This document shows positions 11,601 through 25,493 of a DNA stretch of 64,000 nucleotides, in pieces. Numbering within the stretch: the stretch's first letter is position 1; each line of letters opens with the position of its first letter. Origin of the DNA: Pontederia crassipes (lineage: Eukaryota > Streptophyta > Magnoliopsida > Commelinales > Pontederiaceae); NCBI GenBank assembly GCA_030549335.1, contig CM060198.1, forward strand, positions 55,003,995 to 55,067,994, written 5' to 3'. Below the pieces are notes generated by a model. The model saw nothing but the letters and a program-made list of their open reading frames with translations, did no database searches and had not been told where the DNA came from. Both the position numbers and the translations under genes were made by a program.

Positions 11601-14447
11601 CTTCTTTTATGTCCCGTAAACATTTCTGCAAGATGAAGATTTCAAACTGAGCATTCATGATATTAAGCTGCTCCACTTCTAGCTCCTCCTGCCTTTGTCG
11701 ACCTTCTACTTGCAGCAGACGAATCTGTTTCACGAGTGCACGCAGTTGAGCATTACTAGACTTAATAAGTGAACTATGTTCTTCCCTTTCCAGTCTCAAT
11801 AACTCCTGAAGCTCTTCCACCTGTTTTAAGGTTGACTCCTTCTCCTTCTCCAGGTGTGTATGCCTTCCTTCTAATGCTACATACCTGCTCTCCAAATTCT
11901 TCAGATTCTGCCTAATGCTTTCTACCTGAAACAACATCAGTTGTGCAGTAAGACAACTTATGCGGGTAACATAAATCTTATAAAATAATTTATGAAACAG
12001 ATTAAATTATCAGGAAAACTTTTTGCTGGATTGAAAATAAAGTTCAAAAGAGAGAGAACTTGCAACATGAATATGCACCTGGGATGTAAGGGTGGCTTTT
12101 TCACAAACAAGGCTAGATTTCTCATCGTAAAGAGACTGACAAGATTGTTCCATGTCTTTCAGCCTTCCCCTCAAACCATCAATTTCAGCATTCATGTCAA
12201 ATAACGAGTTCTCCAAAAACATGTTTTCCCTTGAAACTTTCTCCATGTTCTTAGTGAAAGCTTCCACATGAGACACAAGTACGGCCTTTTCAGCTTGGTT
12301 GATGGCAATCCTCCCATGTAGATGATAACAAGATTCTTCTAATGTCTTTATCCTATCTCGTAATCTTTCAAGCTCATTGTTTGCATTGGAAATGGAAGCT
12401 TCTAAAATAGCATTTTTATCTGAAATGGTCTCCATATGTTTTAGAGTGTGCAGATGAGCTTGCTTTTCATCTTCATGCTTATTAACAGTCTCTTTCAGCT
12501 CAAAATTATCATCTTTCAACTCCTTTACCATAGCTTGAAGGAACTGAATATTCAAATTAACTACCTGTACTTCCTCCATTAATGCAAGGTATCTCTTTTC
12601 CAGATCATTTCTGTCTTCCTTCAGACGATGGAGCTCCCGCTGGAGAGCTGCCTTTTCCTCTCCCCGGTGATTAAGTTGATTATGAAGTTTTTCATTAAAA
12701 CCTCTTAAGGAAATTATCTCATCTTGCAGATTGATTATCTTTAGAGCAGCCAAAAGCCTTTCTTCATTCAATTTGTCATTTTCCTCCCTAATATTTTTCA
12801 ATGCTTCCTCTAAGTTCGCTTTACACAATTGCACATCCCTCATCTTTTCGCCACTACTTTGAATCTCCATCATTAAACGTCTCATTTCTTCTTGGCATTC
12901 AGAAAGTCGCTTCTCAACAGAGTGGCAAGCCAGCTCATCCTTCTTCCTACCTTGGTGTTCATCTTTCAACGACACATTGAGCTGCTCCAACTCTTCTTCT
13001 TTTATCTTCAGCTCTGCCTCTTGACGTCTTATTCTTTGCTTTAACCTGTCCAGTTCAGATATCAAAGCTTGATTGGCCTTCTCTAGTGATAGACTCCGCA
13101 CCTTTGCATGGTTCAAAAGCTTAGCTCCTCTTACCATCTCACTGTTTAGCTTCTTGAGGTCTGCTTGCATGCAAGAGATCTCATTTTCCAGGGAAGCCAC
13201 TCTTGTCTTGGATTCTTCACATTGAGATAAGGCATCAGCTTTCTCAATCTTAATCCTGGAAGACATTTCTTTCAGATGGTTAACTTCGGATTCAGCTTTG
13301 TCAGCTCTTGTCAACTCCAACGTAATTTGGTTCTTAAGGTCCTCATTCTCCATGGACAGGCGGGTAATTTCTTCCTGCAGTAACTTAAATTCTGAACAAT
13401 TCCCTTCTTCCTCTTGAACACTCGAGCTTTTACCTGTAGACATGTGATCCATTTGCTTCATAGTGTTCTCCCCAGATGATGAATCAACTTCTTCGGAATG
13501 TGTTTCATTTACATCATGATCTGATGATGCACGTAAATGCTCATACTGCAGATTATCTGGGGCAAATAGTATGTGAGGCATTCCAAGACAATGTGACTCC
13601 GCGTCAGTTGAAGAACCTGGTGAGGGATCATCCGAGAATTCGAGTGGGATTTCATTAGGAAAAGCTTCTGCCATTTTTCGATGAGCCTGACGAAGTGCCC
13701 CAGTAGCATGATCGTATCTTTCTGCTAATGCACGATATGCTCTATAGAATTCCTCCACCAGTTTCATAAGCTCAGGGCGATTCTTGTAGAACATTTCTGC
13801 TCTTTGTGCGAAGGAATCAGCATCATGTTCTATAAGCTTGATCATTATCTTTATCTTGGCATCAATATCTGTTACACAAGTAATGTAATGAATTAAACAA
13901 AGTAATGCAATTGATAGGAGGAAAATAAACATGATACTGGCAGTATAATATGCTTTCTGCACTTCATTAATCAAAATGTTGGATAATAAAAAGTGGGCAA
14001 GAAACCCCGTAATCAAAACAGGAATCCAAATGATAGTGGCAATATAATTATGTTTCGAGATGCAAATAGTTGCATGATGAGGAATGACACAAAATAGACA
14101 AAATATTTAACCAAAAGATGGCAACATTCAGATTATTTAAGAAGAATGATCAATTAGCAAAATTCTCTTCTATGAAAGTTAAAAATACAGCTCTTGCATC
14201 ATCAAGTGATCAAAAAATATATACAAAATAAAATATTTTAACTCTTGTACAAGATAAAAGGTTTTAACTCTTTTTTTGGTCATACTGTTGCCTGAGAAAG
14301 TCATGCATCATTCATTATCAGAGATAAAACAGAATTGATCTTACCTGCAAGGTTTTCCTGAAGCCATTTTGAGTTCTTAGGACTAATGTGACTATCCCAC
14401 CACCACGAATATAGACGCCTCGATTCAGCATTAGTTGGTGTTGCCAT
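8637..14447 (-). CDS. NET1: NETWORKED 1 (NET1) actin-binding protein
   Basis: Four coding exons: 14447-14345, 13868-12079, 11925-10042, 9746-8637; total 1628 aa, all phases agree. The N-terminal NAB (KIP1-like) domain is split by intron 1: exon 1 gives the Trp triplet [17 protein letters not shown] (W15-W17) and exon 2 continues [13 protein letters not shown] to [13 protein letters not shown]. The rest is long coiled coil. The C-terminus [13 protein letters not shown] matches the conserved NET1 end. NET1 proteins bind F-actin through the NAB domain and decorate actin at the plasma membrane and plasmodesmata. Length fits the NET1A-D class, about 1.7 kb of codons. Intron 3 (10041-9747) appears to use a GC donor (cag|gcaag). 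The 5' leader probably has further exons between 14.5 and 15.9 kb that I cannot place. Confidence 0.93.
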
Positions 14448-15946
14448 AGTGACAGGCAAGGAACAAGCAGAACTGATCTAACCTAAAATCCTTTCTTATG
14501 ACCCATTAAGAGCTGAGCAGCATCCACAGAAAACCAATTCGGTTTGCTTGGAGACATTGAATAGAATGAAAAGATTGGTGCAGCACTTCTGCGCCACATG
14601 AGGTCAATTCTGTCCTCCTAAATGATTAAGTTACAGATATCAGCTTTCAAGAAAGAGAAAAGGCGAAAAACAATATGTAAACTTGTTCCCAAGCGTACCT
14701 TCTTCAATCACAATGAAGACAGGATAAATGCATCACTTGCCTGTTGCTCCATCACAGTGACCAAAAAAATCGATCAGCAACAATCACATCCTAAAATAGA
14801 AATAACTCGAGTTTTAGAACCAATAGAAAATACAACTAAGCAGCATGAACAGAATGATGCTTCCCTCACCTTGTATTGAGGTTTCAGAGACTAAGAAAAT
14901 TCACCAATATCCTAACTCCACTTTCATCAAATAACTTATCAGCAAGTAACCAAAATCCTCACTGAGGACAATGAACTCCCAGGAAATCCACAATCTGAAA
15001 AAAAAATATATATGATAAGAAATCTAGTCAGCGACACTAAGAGATCGACGCAAGATATACAATTCCTATAAGGAACCGTATTTTTCCCAGTTGGACACTG
15101 ATACAAGGTCAAGCGAGTAACGATTCTGGTTGGAAACCTAAAAATGTGGAGCTTATCACAAAAAATATCCCTGATCAAACTTTCAGCAAGGAAAGAAACT
15201 ATGTCGAACGCCGAAGTCTGCCATAATAAGAAATGACAATAAAATGAACAAAGAATTCAAACCAAATTACTAAGTCCAGAACGCTTTCAAACTGATCGCA
15301 TGAAACACATGCTGTAAGTACATCCGGAACCAACAAAAATCGCTTGTCTCGCTCAGAAACAAATTCCTCCAAAAACCCGCAAAATCCTTAGACAATGAAA
15401 TTGAGAAGACAAGATGATAAAACCAGAAAAAAAAAGCTATTCTTTCAGCAAGAAGGTGATCCATACCCTGAGGAAAAAAAATGATTTTTTTCTGAATCCA
15501 ACGAAACAAAAATTGAGCAGCTGCCGCTAAAAGATGCAGCTGCGTTTCATCATGAAGGTCTGTCCTTTCTTAATTGTGCTTTTTCCACTATACAGCAAGT
15601 GAAAAAAAAAAAGGAGTGGTAACAGAAGGAAAAGAAAAGCTTGAGAAGAGGACAAAGAAAACCAGGAAAGAAGTGGAGGAATTTGGAGTCTAAAGTTGGC
15701 AGGTATCGCCAATAGCAATTTGTAAGACCAAATTACAGCTCCGCGTGCTGCAATGGACGGACGGCAAAATAGCCAACCACCACTACAATCTACTGTATAC
15801 ATGCACCATGTAGGCCTGATGGTTACAGTGTAGAAGACAATAATGCATGCACTTGTATTATCAAGCAGAGTCATTCCACGCTGTACAAGAATTTAATAGC
15901 TAGGAGGACAAGCTGACTGCTGTTGTTGATGTGCTTAGTAATAAGT

Positions 15947-16005
<59 letters not shown>

Positions 16006-18480
16006 GGCTACTGTTCACTGAAGTGCTGGCCCTTTAGTACACTAGAGTTGAACAGTGAACGGCGAAATGCAAACGTCATGGTGATAAACTGATAATGGAG
16101 TACTAGTAGCAGGAAGAACTAATAAAAATATGTCAATCATTCAGCTCAACCGATCTGCATACTTCCAGATGGTAATCCACATGCACAGGGTGGCTCAATA
16201 ATGTATACAATATGTTTGCTGAATGAGAAGCTTCAATAAGATGCCAATCTAATTAAGTAGTTGTTCTTGTTCATATAATTAATTTGACAATAAAAATGTT
16301 GCAACTCATGGGGAAAAAAAATTAACGATCACATTAACTTGAGTATATAAAAAAAGATTAGGATTGTTTAGAAATAATTGTCGGCACAAGTCTGAGAGCC
16401 TACAATGTGAAATGAAATATTTGAAAATGTAATGTAACTCCAAGACTTCTCCTTAGATAAATCAACCTAACTCTGTAGATTGCTGCATTGCATATTCTGA
16501 CAAGGATATTAAAACAAATCACAAGCATGTTGACCTAATAACTAAATGCCAGCATGTCAGATGCGAAAATTTCAGATGACTGATTGGGACGTGGACATTT
16601 ATAACTCAAGCATGCTCAGTGACATGGTCACCCCTCACAATGCAGAATCTCCATTTTGTTAATATTTGCTGATCATTTGCGCTACTCAAATTGATCCATT
16701 TTTTTTTTTTCAGAATACTTGAGTAGTAAGGACCTGTTTTGCTTTAGAGGTTATCATTTTATATAAATTTTTTACGAAAAAAAAGGGGTAAATGATGGTG
16801 AAAACTTTCTGTGCAGCAAATTATTGATTTCCTTTTCTTCTTGGAAGAAGAAAAAAAAAGGTTATAATTGAGCCTCTGTGCACCATGGTCATATTGGTGC
16901 AGCAATCGTTTTCATCCAACTATAGTGGGCAATCACTTGCTCAAAGTTCTCCAATTGATCTGAGATGACTTCCCACTTACATTGTATATATACAGCTCAC
17001 CAGCATAAAATATATATATGAGAACATGAACTTTTCACCATTCTTCTTCATCCTGTTCACTTCACTCGAAAAAAGAATGCATTCTGCGGCGTCTATATTT
17101 AGAGATTACTGACTTATCAGATTGATCAGTCATGATGCACACTGTTATCAGATTGTCTCCTGAAATATGCATCATGGCTTCTCACGTCTCTTCAACCTCA
17201 TGGCCATTCTGATCATGCTGAGAAAAGTTCTCGTGTTCTTTGAATCCCAAAACTTCCGAGTGAAGATGTTTGTCATTGATTTCTATCATGCAAACGAAAA
17301 TGGTGGGTACTTTTTTGTCTACTTGTGCTAACCATTCAACTTCAGAAGTTGCTCCACTTTTATTTTCTTTGTCTAGGTGAGAAAGTAGTATCAGGGGATG
17401 CTGTAAACTTTTGCCACCGACAAAGCAGGTACACATGCTGCTCCTTTGTCACGCGTAGCTTAAACGACACCGTTGTGTTTTAGCACGAGTTCAAGTTAAG
17501 ATATCTCAACCCAAAATCTTGATTTGAGTTGTCGGCCTTTCAAGTTGATTAAGACCTTAAGAACTTGTCTACAGGAAAGAAAGTTTTTGCCTAGTGTTCA
17601 AAATGTTGTTTCTTTTTTTAGTGTTCATCACCGAAAGCAAAACAACACCTTTGTTTCCACGACTAGTTGGACATCTCAATCTACTTAGTTTTGCGTATCA
17701 AGCTCACACAGAGAGGCTAAAGATGTAAAGCAAAGGAAAGGAAAAGAGAAAAAAAAAAAAAAAAGATACGCAAGATGCAAAGGGATCTTTGTCCTCGTCC
17801 TGTGTTTTCCCTGTGGAAAAGAGAGGCCACTTCATGTGGTTTAGCAGGGAAGAAGACAACGGAGTCATGGGGGGTCCTCACTGATCGGGCGGAGAGTCCA
17901 AACAACAAGAAGTGGGACCGGAATCGACCGACCACATGACCTCTCTCTCTCTCCTCTCTCTCTCTCTCCCCCTCGCCTCTTCTTTTTGTTCACTTGATTA
18001 TACAAGACCAGTCATACAGGATCCTCGGTCCACTCTGCTTTTTGGAATTATTAACGAGAAGATAACATTTGATAATATTCGTTTCTCCAAGGAGAAGATA
18101 AAAAAAGATAAAAATGACATTGAAATGGAAAGAAAATGAAGTCTTCTATGACAAATCTAATGCACTGCTTGCACAGAGTTCTTCAGTTGTGGATTGGATT
18201 TCTTTTTTTTTTTAATGCTGCCATTAGCAACCAAACTGGTAAACCAAGACACTGTTCAAGGGGCCATGCTGCAGTCATCTAAACATGTCCTCAGTTGTGC
18301 CTTGGATCTTATCATTGTTATGCTACCATCAGCGCCAATTTTTTACACTAACATGCTGATTAGTGGATCTTTCTATAGTCATCTAATCACATGGTAATAT
18401 ATTAGCGAAACAAAATATATTGGATAGGGCACAATTCTCATACATGCATATTACGGTCAGGTGCTGTTTTTTTTTGCAGT
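14448..18480. other. Upstream region of NET1 and intergenic DNA
   Basis: No coding sequence is supported. 14.45-15.9 kb probably holds the NET1 leader, its introns and promoter. Besides the CT/CA microsatellite there is a CT-rich stretch at 17941-17970. Scattered open frames such as 17436-17182 (-) match nothing I know. Confidence 0.5.
15951..16005. repeat. Compound (CT)n(CA)n microsatellite
   Basis: A run of CT dinucleotides from 15951 passes directly into a run of CA dinucleotides ending at about 16005, upstream of NET1. Likely length-polymorphic. Confidence 0.95.
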
Positions 18481-18493
18481 CATAACTCATAAT

Positions 18494-19060
18494 GGTTAAA
18501 TTTCACTAAATGTTATCAACTTTACCTACTTTTTTCAATTTTATTCTTCAACTTTACTTTGTAACTATACTACTCTTAAATTATTAATTTCTTTCACTAA
18601 CTACCCTTTTCATCGAGTATAAAATAATTTACCGATACACGGCAATCCATTAAAAAATATAATAAATATAAAATAATGATATAATAATTAATTTTTAAGA
18701 AAAAAAGGGGAGGGGGACACATATGCTAGTTCGTCGGAACTCGTAGTGAGGGCATCAATGATGTGCAAAGGACGCCGCCCCCTCCGACATGAACATTCGG
18801 GAGGCCGCCAAGTTGAAGGGGATAGGGCGGCTCCCCTCTCCTCTTTCTTTATTTTTAAAATTTTTAATTATTATATTATTATTATTTATATTTATTTTAA
18901 TTTTAAATAGCTTGTCATATAAGTAAACTGATCGGTAAATCATAGATAGTCAATGAAAATGGTAGTTTGTAAAAAAAACCAATAATTAGATGATAATTTA
19001 ATTATAAAATAAAATTAAAAGATAAAATTGAAAAAGCCTAAGGTAAAGTTGAAGTACATT
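18494..19060. mobile_element. Foldback/MITE, family 2, copy 1 (decayed)
   Basis: The left end ggttaaatttcactaaa and the following caactttacc, tcaactttactttgtaac blocks match the left arm of the element at 61872-62519. The right arm (for example ggtaaagttgaag near 19041-19053) is the reverse complement but its outer end is decayed. A GC-rich core with cgccccctccgac lies between the arms, as in the other copy. No clear target duplication. No coding capacity. Confidence 0.65.
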
Positions 19061-20546
19061 TGTCTCATATGGGTCATTTTTTATCCCACACAATCCTTAT
19101 TCTCTAATAAAATTTACATCAACTCCACTCCCACATGTAGAAAAACATTAATATAAAGTATATTTATTTGTTCATGGAGTGTTGAACCTCTACATGAACG
19201 AATGCAGAGCCAAAATCAGAAGTAGAGGGCATACCACCCCGAAAGAAGAGCAACTCCAAACATTTATTTCGGTTCTAAAAGATCAAAGCATGGTGCAGTA
19301 GGACAGCCCTCTGAGTAATAAATTAAGATAACTCAAGTTTGATAATGAGCCAAATTGCTAAAATGTTATATCTTGCACATAAGAAAAGAGCTATTTATGG
19401 GCTTTTGCTGAAAATTTATTAGTCATTTTCAAGGACAAAAACAGATGTTAGCTTTCCTCCAACACTAACCAGCAACCCCTGCTTAATTTTGGGTCCCCTG
19501 TCAAGTTATGGGGACTAAACTAAGGACATTGCTTTACAAGAGGACAATGAAAACAAAGAAATTCGGGAGAACCAAATGTTTTCTTTTACTACTTCCACCA
19601 GAAACTGACTAACAAGCTCTTAGAACCAATGCAAATGAACAAAAAAATTCAAATAAAAAAAATTCCAAGCTGACTCATTGACATTGTTGACTTAAGTGGA
19701 GGTCCTCGAAGACAATTGATGCCCAACATTGTTTCAGTATCATGGAAAACAAGATTGATGTAATAGAAATCAGTTAACCATTTTTGGGTGGTAAAGAATC
19801 AATGGCAAATGGAAAGAAGAGGTTCCTGGTGTAAACTTTCTTATCTGGTAAAGGCAATTACTTTTATAATTTACACCTCTAGATCTGAGAAACCTCTCGG
19901 CGCATGGACAAGGAAAACCTGGTTGGGATTTTGTTGTTCATTTACAAATACAAGAGTTCTCTCACACACCCAAGAACTCATCCACAGTACTAAAACCACA
20001 AGTTGCATCAGGTGAAAAAAGAGAGTAATTTCATAACACATGAAACAGCAGAAGCAAAATTTCTTCAAAAAGGAAATATTTTTTCCTTTTTCTCCTTTTT
20101 TGGGGAGGAAAGGAAGAAACAAGTTGTTAGGCTTCTACTTTATGAGAGCATATTGAAACAACTTCAACATAAACAGCTCGGATTTTTCAGTTACCAAAAA
20201 TAACAAATGCAAGAAAAAAAGAGAAAGGAAAGAACTGAACAGCACCGTAAGTTTACCATGTAGACAAATTATACACGTGTTCAAAAACATAATAAACATA
20301 TGAGAACTATCTGATAACATCTTACATACATCTTTGATCTGACAACGTCGAACATACCTAAAAAGGTACTTGAAAGAACTCTTCCCATATGGACGAATGT
20401 TTATTACAAAGACATGCTGATCAAAGTGGACGAACTTAGAACACTTATGTCGAGATTCGGAATAACCTGATCCACATAGCAATACCTGATGTAGTTTAGA
20501 TATAACATAAGAAATGAATAAGTAATGATCAGTCCAATGGGATACC
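19061..20546. other. Intergenic DNA and probable 3' region of the TCX gene
   Basis: No recognised coding exon. The 3' untranslated part of the minus-strand TCX gene should lie just below 20547. The stop codon is directly followed by a donor-like gag|gtatcc, so an intron in the 3' UTR is possible. The remainder is AT-rich and unremarkable. Confidence 0.5.
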
Positions 20547-23500
20547 TCAGCTGAAAGCGGATGAGCTCAATGAACTATCTGGAAAACTCATTGGACAGTC
20601 AGTTGATACATCGCTACTAAGAGATGGGAAAGAAGGGATAGATTTGAGTATCAATTTTCTGCCACCTTTCCGTGCAGGCGACGGTCCAATTGCATTATGC
20701 GGGGGAGAGATCCTCTTGCTGTTAGGTGAAACCGTCTTCACATGATTGGTTGGAGAAGCAGTGGCTCTAAGTATAGCTGGCATGTCATCCTCATGAATTG
20801 TGTTCAGATTATTCTCAAACGTGTGTTGAGAAAGCAGGATATCAGATTTCTGGAGCATGTGAGAACCATATAATCCAGGAGAAGGTCCAACAGAGAATTT
20901 GGAAGATCGTGGAGGTTTTGCACTTGAAAAAAGTTGTAGATCAATTGACAGCCTGAACAACAGGACATTCTTAGTAAGTAATTGCAATACAGACAGGAAT
21001 AATCACTGTGCCAAATGTGAAAAGCATTGAAGTGCAAAACCTGCAATTCACAGAAGGTGTTATGGGTAAGATGCTATCAGACGGTTGTTCATCAAGTTGC
21101 ACGCTAGCATTTTGTTGACCACCCTCTGGACTTTCCTTTTCCCTGTCTAAAGCATCAGCTCCATCATCTGCCAATTCTATTTCACTAATTGGAAGGATTC
21201 CTGCCAATGGAAAATCAGCATTAAATCCAGATATAATAATAGATCATTCTGAAGAAGAATTAAAACTCCGTGCAGAATCCTTGTCCCATATATTTGGTGC
21301 ATATACTGCTGAAAATAATTAGTAGATTTACTGCATAAGGGATAATATGACGCAAAGAGCATCTGATTTTAGGGAAATGAATATAGTATCACTCACCATC
21401 TTTCCTTCCAAAAGCATTCTTACACCCCTCACATCTGCAACTCAGCGAGCATCCAACACCACCCTACAATAAGAAAAAACATAATCATGTCACATTTAAT
21501 GTGCTAAAAAAACTAACTACGCTGTTGTAGATGCAATACCTGATAGCATTCACAGTATTTCTTGAGGCAACTTGATTTTTTGCAATTGCAACCTCTTTTA
21601 TGCCGTGCAGAAGCAGGAGTTTTGTTATCATCCTCCTTCAGCATAAAAAACGCATGTTAAAACCAAAAGCAGGATAAGTGGGAAAAAACATAATTAAGAT
21701 TTCTGATAAAAAAAAAATACCCTCATCTCCTGGCCAGTTTCAGAAGTGCGAATAACTTTTGGAGCAAAAGCAAGTGGATTGCGGGATTCTATCTGCTTGC
21801 GAGTGGCCAAAACTGTCTCCTCATGAATGGGCTTGTTGAAGCACCCTTGACATGAGCAGGGCTCAGAACAATAAACTCCAGCAGCAAAGCACTCACAATA
21901 CCTACATAAAATATGACATCCCTATCAAAAGTAAACTAAAGTTGTAAAAGTCAAAACTCTGAAATATTTCTATACTTCATGAATGAACTGAAATTGACAA
22001 GAAAAACAACATATAGACCATTTGAATTGAACAAACCTACATAAGGATATCAATATAGATAAAAAGAGACTCACAGTTTGAGGCACTTTGACTTCTTACA
22101 ATTGCAGCGCTTACATCCATCACCTTCACTGCCATTTTCCAATTTGCGCCTGCATAAGGAGATTCACAAGAAACATATCAAAGTCTGACCAATAGTTCCC
22201 TCTCAAAAAAAAAAGGCAGATCAATTATAAAACATGTGCTAAAGAGTCGAGCTATAATGCAATTAAAAAGTCGTGAACTACATATAACACACCTTTTCTT
22301 TTTGGGACTTCCTTGACTTAGTTCAAGTGCAATGTTTTGTGGGGTTTCATCATGAATGGCTTGAGGGTCCTCAACTTCTCTGTCATTGTCATGGACATCC
22401 TTTTTAACAGAGATAGGCTCGTTTAAACTCCTTTGTCCTGATGTTAGTGGAAACAAAGGACCAAAGCAGCTCTGCATGCTTATTACATTTTTCCCAGTAA
22501 CCACTGTTTCTTTAGAGGTTATTCTATCTTTTGATGAAGTTGAAAGAGTGTTCAAATGTAAACCTATTCCAGGCAAAACACAAGGTACAGTTATCTCAGG
22601 CTTCAGGTTATTACTGCAGGGATTCTTGCCTTTCGATGGCAGAGCACTCGAAAGGTCATGATTTGAGTCTTGGCATGTGTTCTTTTTAGAAAGACCAGCT
22701 CCTTCAAAAATCAAACAGCGTCTGCGCATGCCACGTTGTTGTTGGTTGTCAGCCTAAATCAGCAAAATGCATTTAGAAAACTACATTTTTACAGGAATAT
22801 GTTCCATTGGAACCTTAAGATATAATATAAAAATCAAAAGGAAGGAGTGAAATGCGAGCCTCTTACAGAATATCATGCTACTATTACCAATCTCAAATAA
22901 TATTGCCAAAATATTACTTGAGACATAAAGAGGAGGCATCATGTTCTATGCACTAAGTTATAAACCAGATGAAAGGAAAAGTAAATTCGTCCATGCATAC
23001 AAAGGAATACGACAATGTCCAAAATAAAATAAAAAAAATAGGCAGAGAAGCACAATTTGCCAGCTAAGTGACCAGATCCTCCAAACAATAAATAAGCATC
23101 CTCAAATAAAAATCTACCATTTAAATATAAGAAGTATCATTCTCAATACCTGATTATCAGAATTGTCAGAGACGATTGTTGAAGCATGATCTGTTCCATC
23201 TTTCTTTACTATGTCCTCGGAGCAATTAGAAAGAGGATCATCAGAAGCATTTGGGACACCACAACCATTCAAATTGTCAGATTTCAAGTCCTGCAATTTA
23301 TCAGCATTCTCCATGGACTTTGAGACTAGAGAACAATGGCTACCAATATTCTTTTGCATGGTTTCCTCCATGGTGTCTACATGAGCATCTGGCCCAATTA
23401 GTGAATCAAAAATCAAGAGACCTCCATCATCATCGCAAATCAAATTTTCCCAGTCACAAGTTAGTTCTTCATCCCTACTTTTCTTGTGTGAATGATTTTC

Positions 23501-25493
23501 CTGCATCATAGTTTCCATAGGAAACAATTTTTTTCTGTTCTCAATACCACACTCAACATATTGGACCAGTTCTACTGATGTCGGGTCTACATTATACTTA
23601 GCATCTACCTTCACTGCATTGGAAGGTGACGTATTATGGTTGGGACTACCAGCATCATATTGTGACAATGGCGTTATGGAACTAGGGATAGCTGAGCATT
23701 CATCAGCAGGATTGGCAGTAGCAGTATCAGCCAAAGTTGCTTTAGTGCAACTATCTTGTGCAACAACAGCGCATATTGACAGTCCAACAGAAGTTGAAGT
23801 TCTTGTGTTTGGATTCTTTTCATCCACATTGTCGCAAAAGGTATCCTCTTTGGACAAGACCGTGAAAGGATCCCTAGACATATTCACGCCAGAAAGGACC
23901 AATATTCAAAACATTATCAAGTAATTGCCAAATTTATTAGATGACATGACAATTAATGTTACCTGACCAAAGTCTTGCTTTCTCTTTGGGGATTGGCATG
24001 TGGAGAACTAAAAATTGAAGTAAGCGAAGCAAAATTCAAGGTCTGATATGTATGTGCAATATGTACTGAATCTACGGATCTAACAGGCTGGATAGGAGAT
24101 AGATTATTGATGAAATTGAATACTGGTGAATCCTGGATCAAAAACAAAACGAACTTAGGCCCAGTGCATGCTTTTCTCGCATAAAAATATGAAGAGTGAG
24201 TACAGAATTAGCAATTCTGTGGCCAAACACAAGACGCACAAAATCTCTCTCAAATAACTTCACTACCTTCTCAAAAGGAAAAAAAATCTCACTATTCAAA
24301 ACCACTCAGTTGAATAACTAGGCTATACTAGATCTTAAGTTTAGCACGTCAACCATCAGCTAAATCAGATAGAAAACCATCAAACTCAGTGAAAGAAGCA
24401 CTACTCGCAAAAACAGTGAGGAGAAGATAGAAATACCTTAGCACGGTAGCACCTAACACAAGCTCAACGAAAGTTGACAAGTACTCATAAAGATCAATGC
24501 TTGACAAAATGGAGCCTCGTCTTATAAAAATATAAGCATAATAAGTAGGGAGAAAAAATCCTATAGCCATCAGAAATCAAAATCTATGTGGTGGCATCAC
24601 ATGCAGATGTTATGAAAAAATGTCGAGGATATTCTACGAATAATAGAAGCTAATGCATTCAAGAAAACATTGAACATATTTCAATAAAAGTAAATCTTTT
24701 CCATAAACATTCAAGGACACACAAGAAACCATTCAAATAACCCATCAAACTAGACATTTTTGCAGCAGATGAAATTTGTGGGACAAAAGAAAAAAAATAG
24801 AAGAACAAAAGCAGGTAGATCCTACCACCCTCTCTGCTCTGAACCTTATTCCTACTTCAAATGTTAGTCAAACTCGCTGGAAAGGAAGTGAACAACAACC
24901 AGCCTCTTTATCCAAATCAGAGTAATAAACCTCAGGTTCATGGATAAAACAACCTAGGCAAAAGTCACACCCAACATTTTTTAAGATCTAAGACGGCGCA
25001 AAATAAGCAAAAAAAAACCTAATATTTCGCTATTAACAAAACTTGTACATCAAATATAAATGCATTAAGGATCCTAACAAAAAGATCCGGGAAAAAACAA
25101 AAAAAAAAGCGAAATTAATAGTTTCATTCAACTCAAACTAACCAAATCCACTGCTCGAAATCGAATAAGTACCCCGAAAAAGAAAACATTTTTAGCGAAC
25201 GCCGACAAAATGTTGCAGACCTCCAAATTTATACACACAAAAAAAAATTCCAAAAGTGACATGAAAATCCCACATTCCATCAAAATCGAACATTGACCTA
25301 AACAAAACAAAAGAACCCTGCTCAAAATTCGAACCAAAACCAACACAAGCCACTTCTCATCCGCGCATCAAACACCAGCGCATTCCACATCCCGCGCAAA
25401 CCACAACCAAGGACCCCGGGAGATCTCTACCTCGAACTTAGACAGCGGAGTGCCGCCGGCGCCGGGGACCTTGCTCCTCTCAGGCGTGTCCAT
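20547..25493 (-). CDS. TCX: TSO1/TCX-type CXC-domain transcription factor (CPP family)
   Basis: Ten coding exons: 25493-25431, 24132-23963, 23873-23150, 22753-22293, 22149-22075, 21901-21721, 21635-21540, 21463-21397, 21200-21041, 20952-20547; 800 aa, all junctions in frame. The start MDTPERSK and the block [13 protein letters not shown] (from residue 22) are typical of TSO1/TCX2. Two Cys-rich CXC motifs bind DNA and zinc: residues 485-518 ([18 protein letters not shown]...) and 574-604 ([19 protein letters not shown]...), joined by the conserved linker with [10 protein letters not shown]. Family members are LIN54-like subunits of plant DREAM-type complexes that control cell-cycle genes and floral meristem development. 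An in-frame ATG at 25550 would add 19 residues; 25493 is preferred by family similarity. Exon 7 has two possible acceptors three bases apart. Confidence 0.93.

Noticed and set aside
17182-17436. 84-codon minus-strand frame with protein-like composition
   Set aside because: No family recognised, no splice context and no neighbouring exons; left unannotated.
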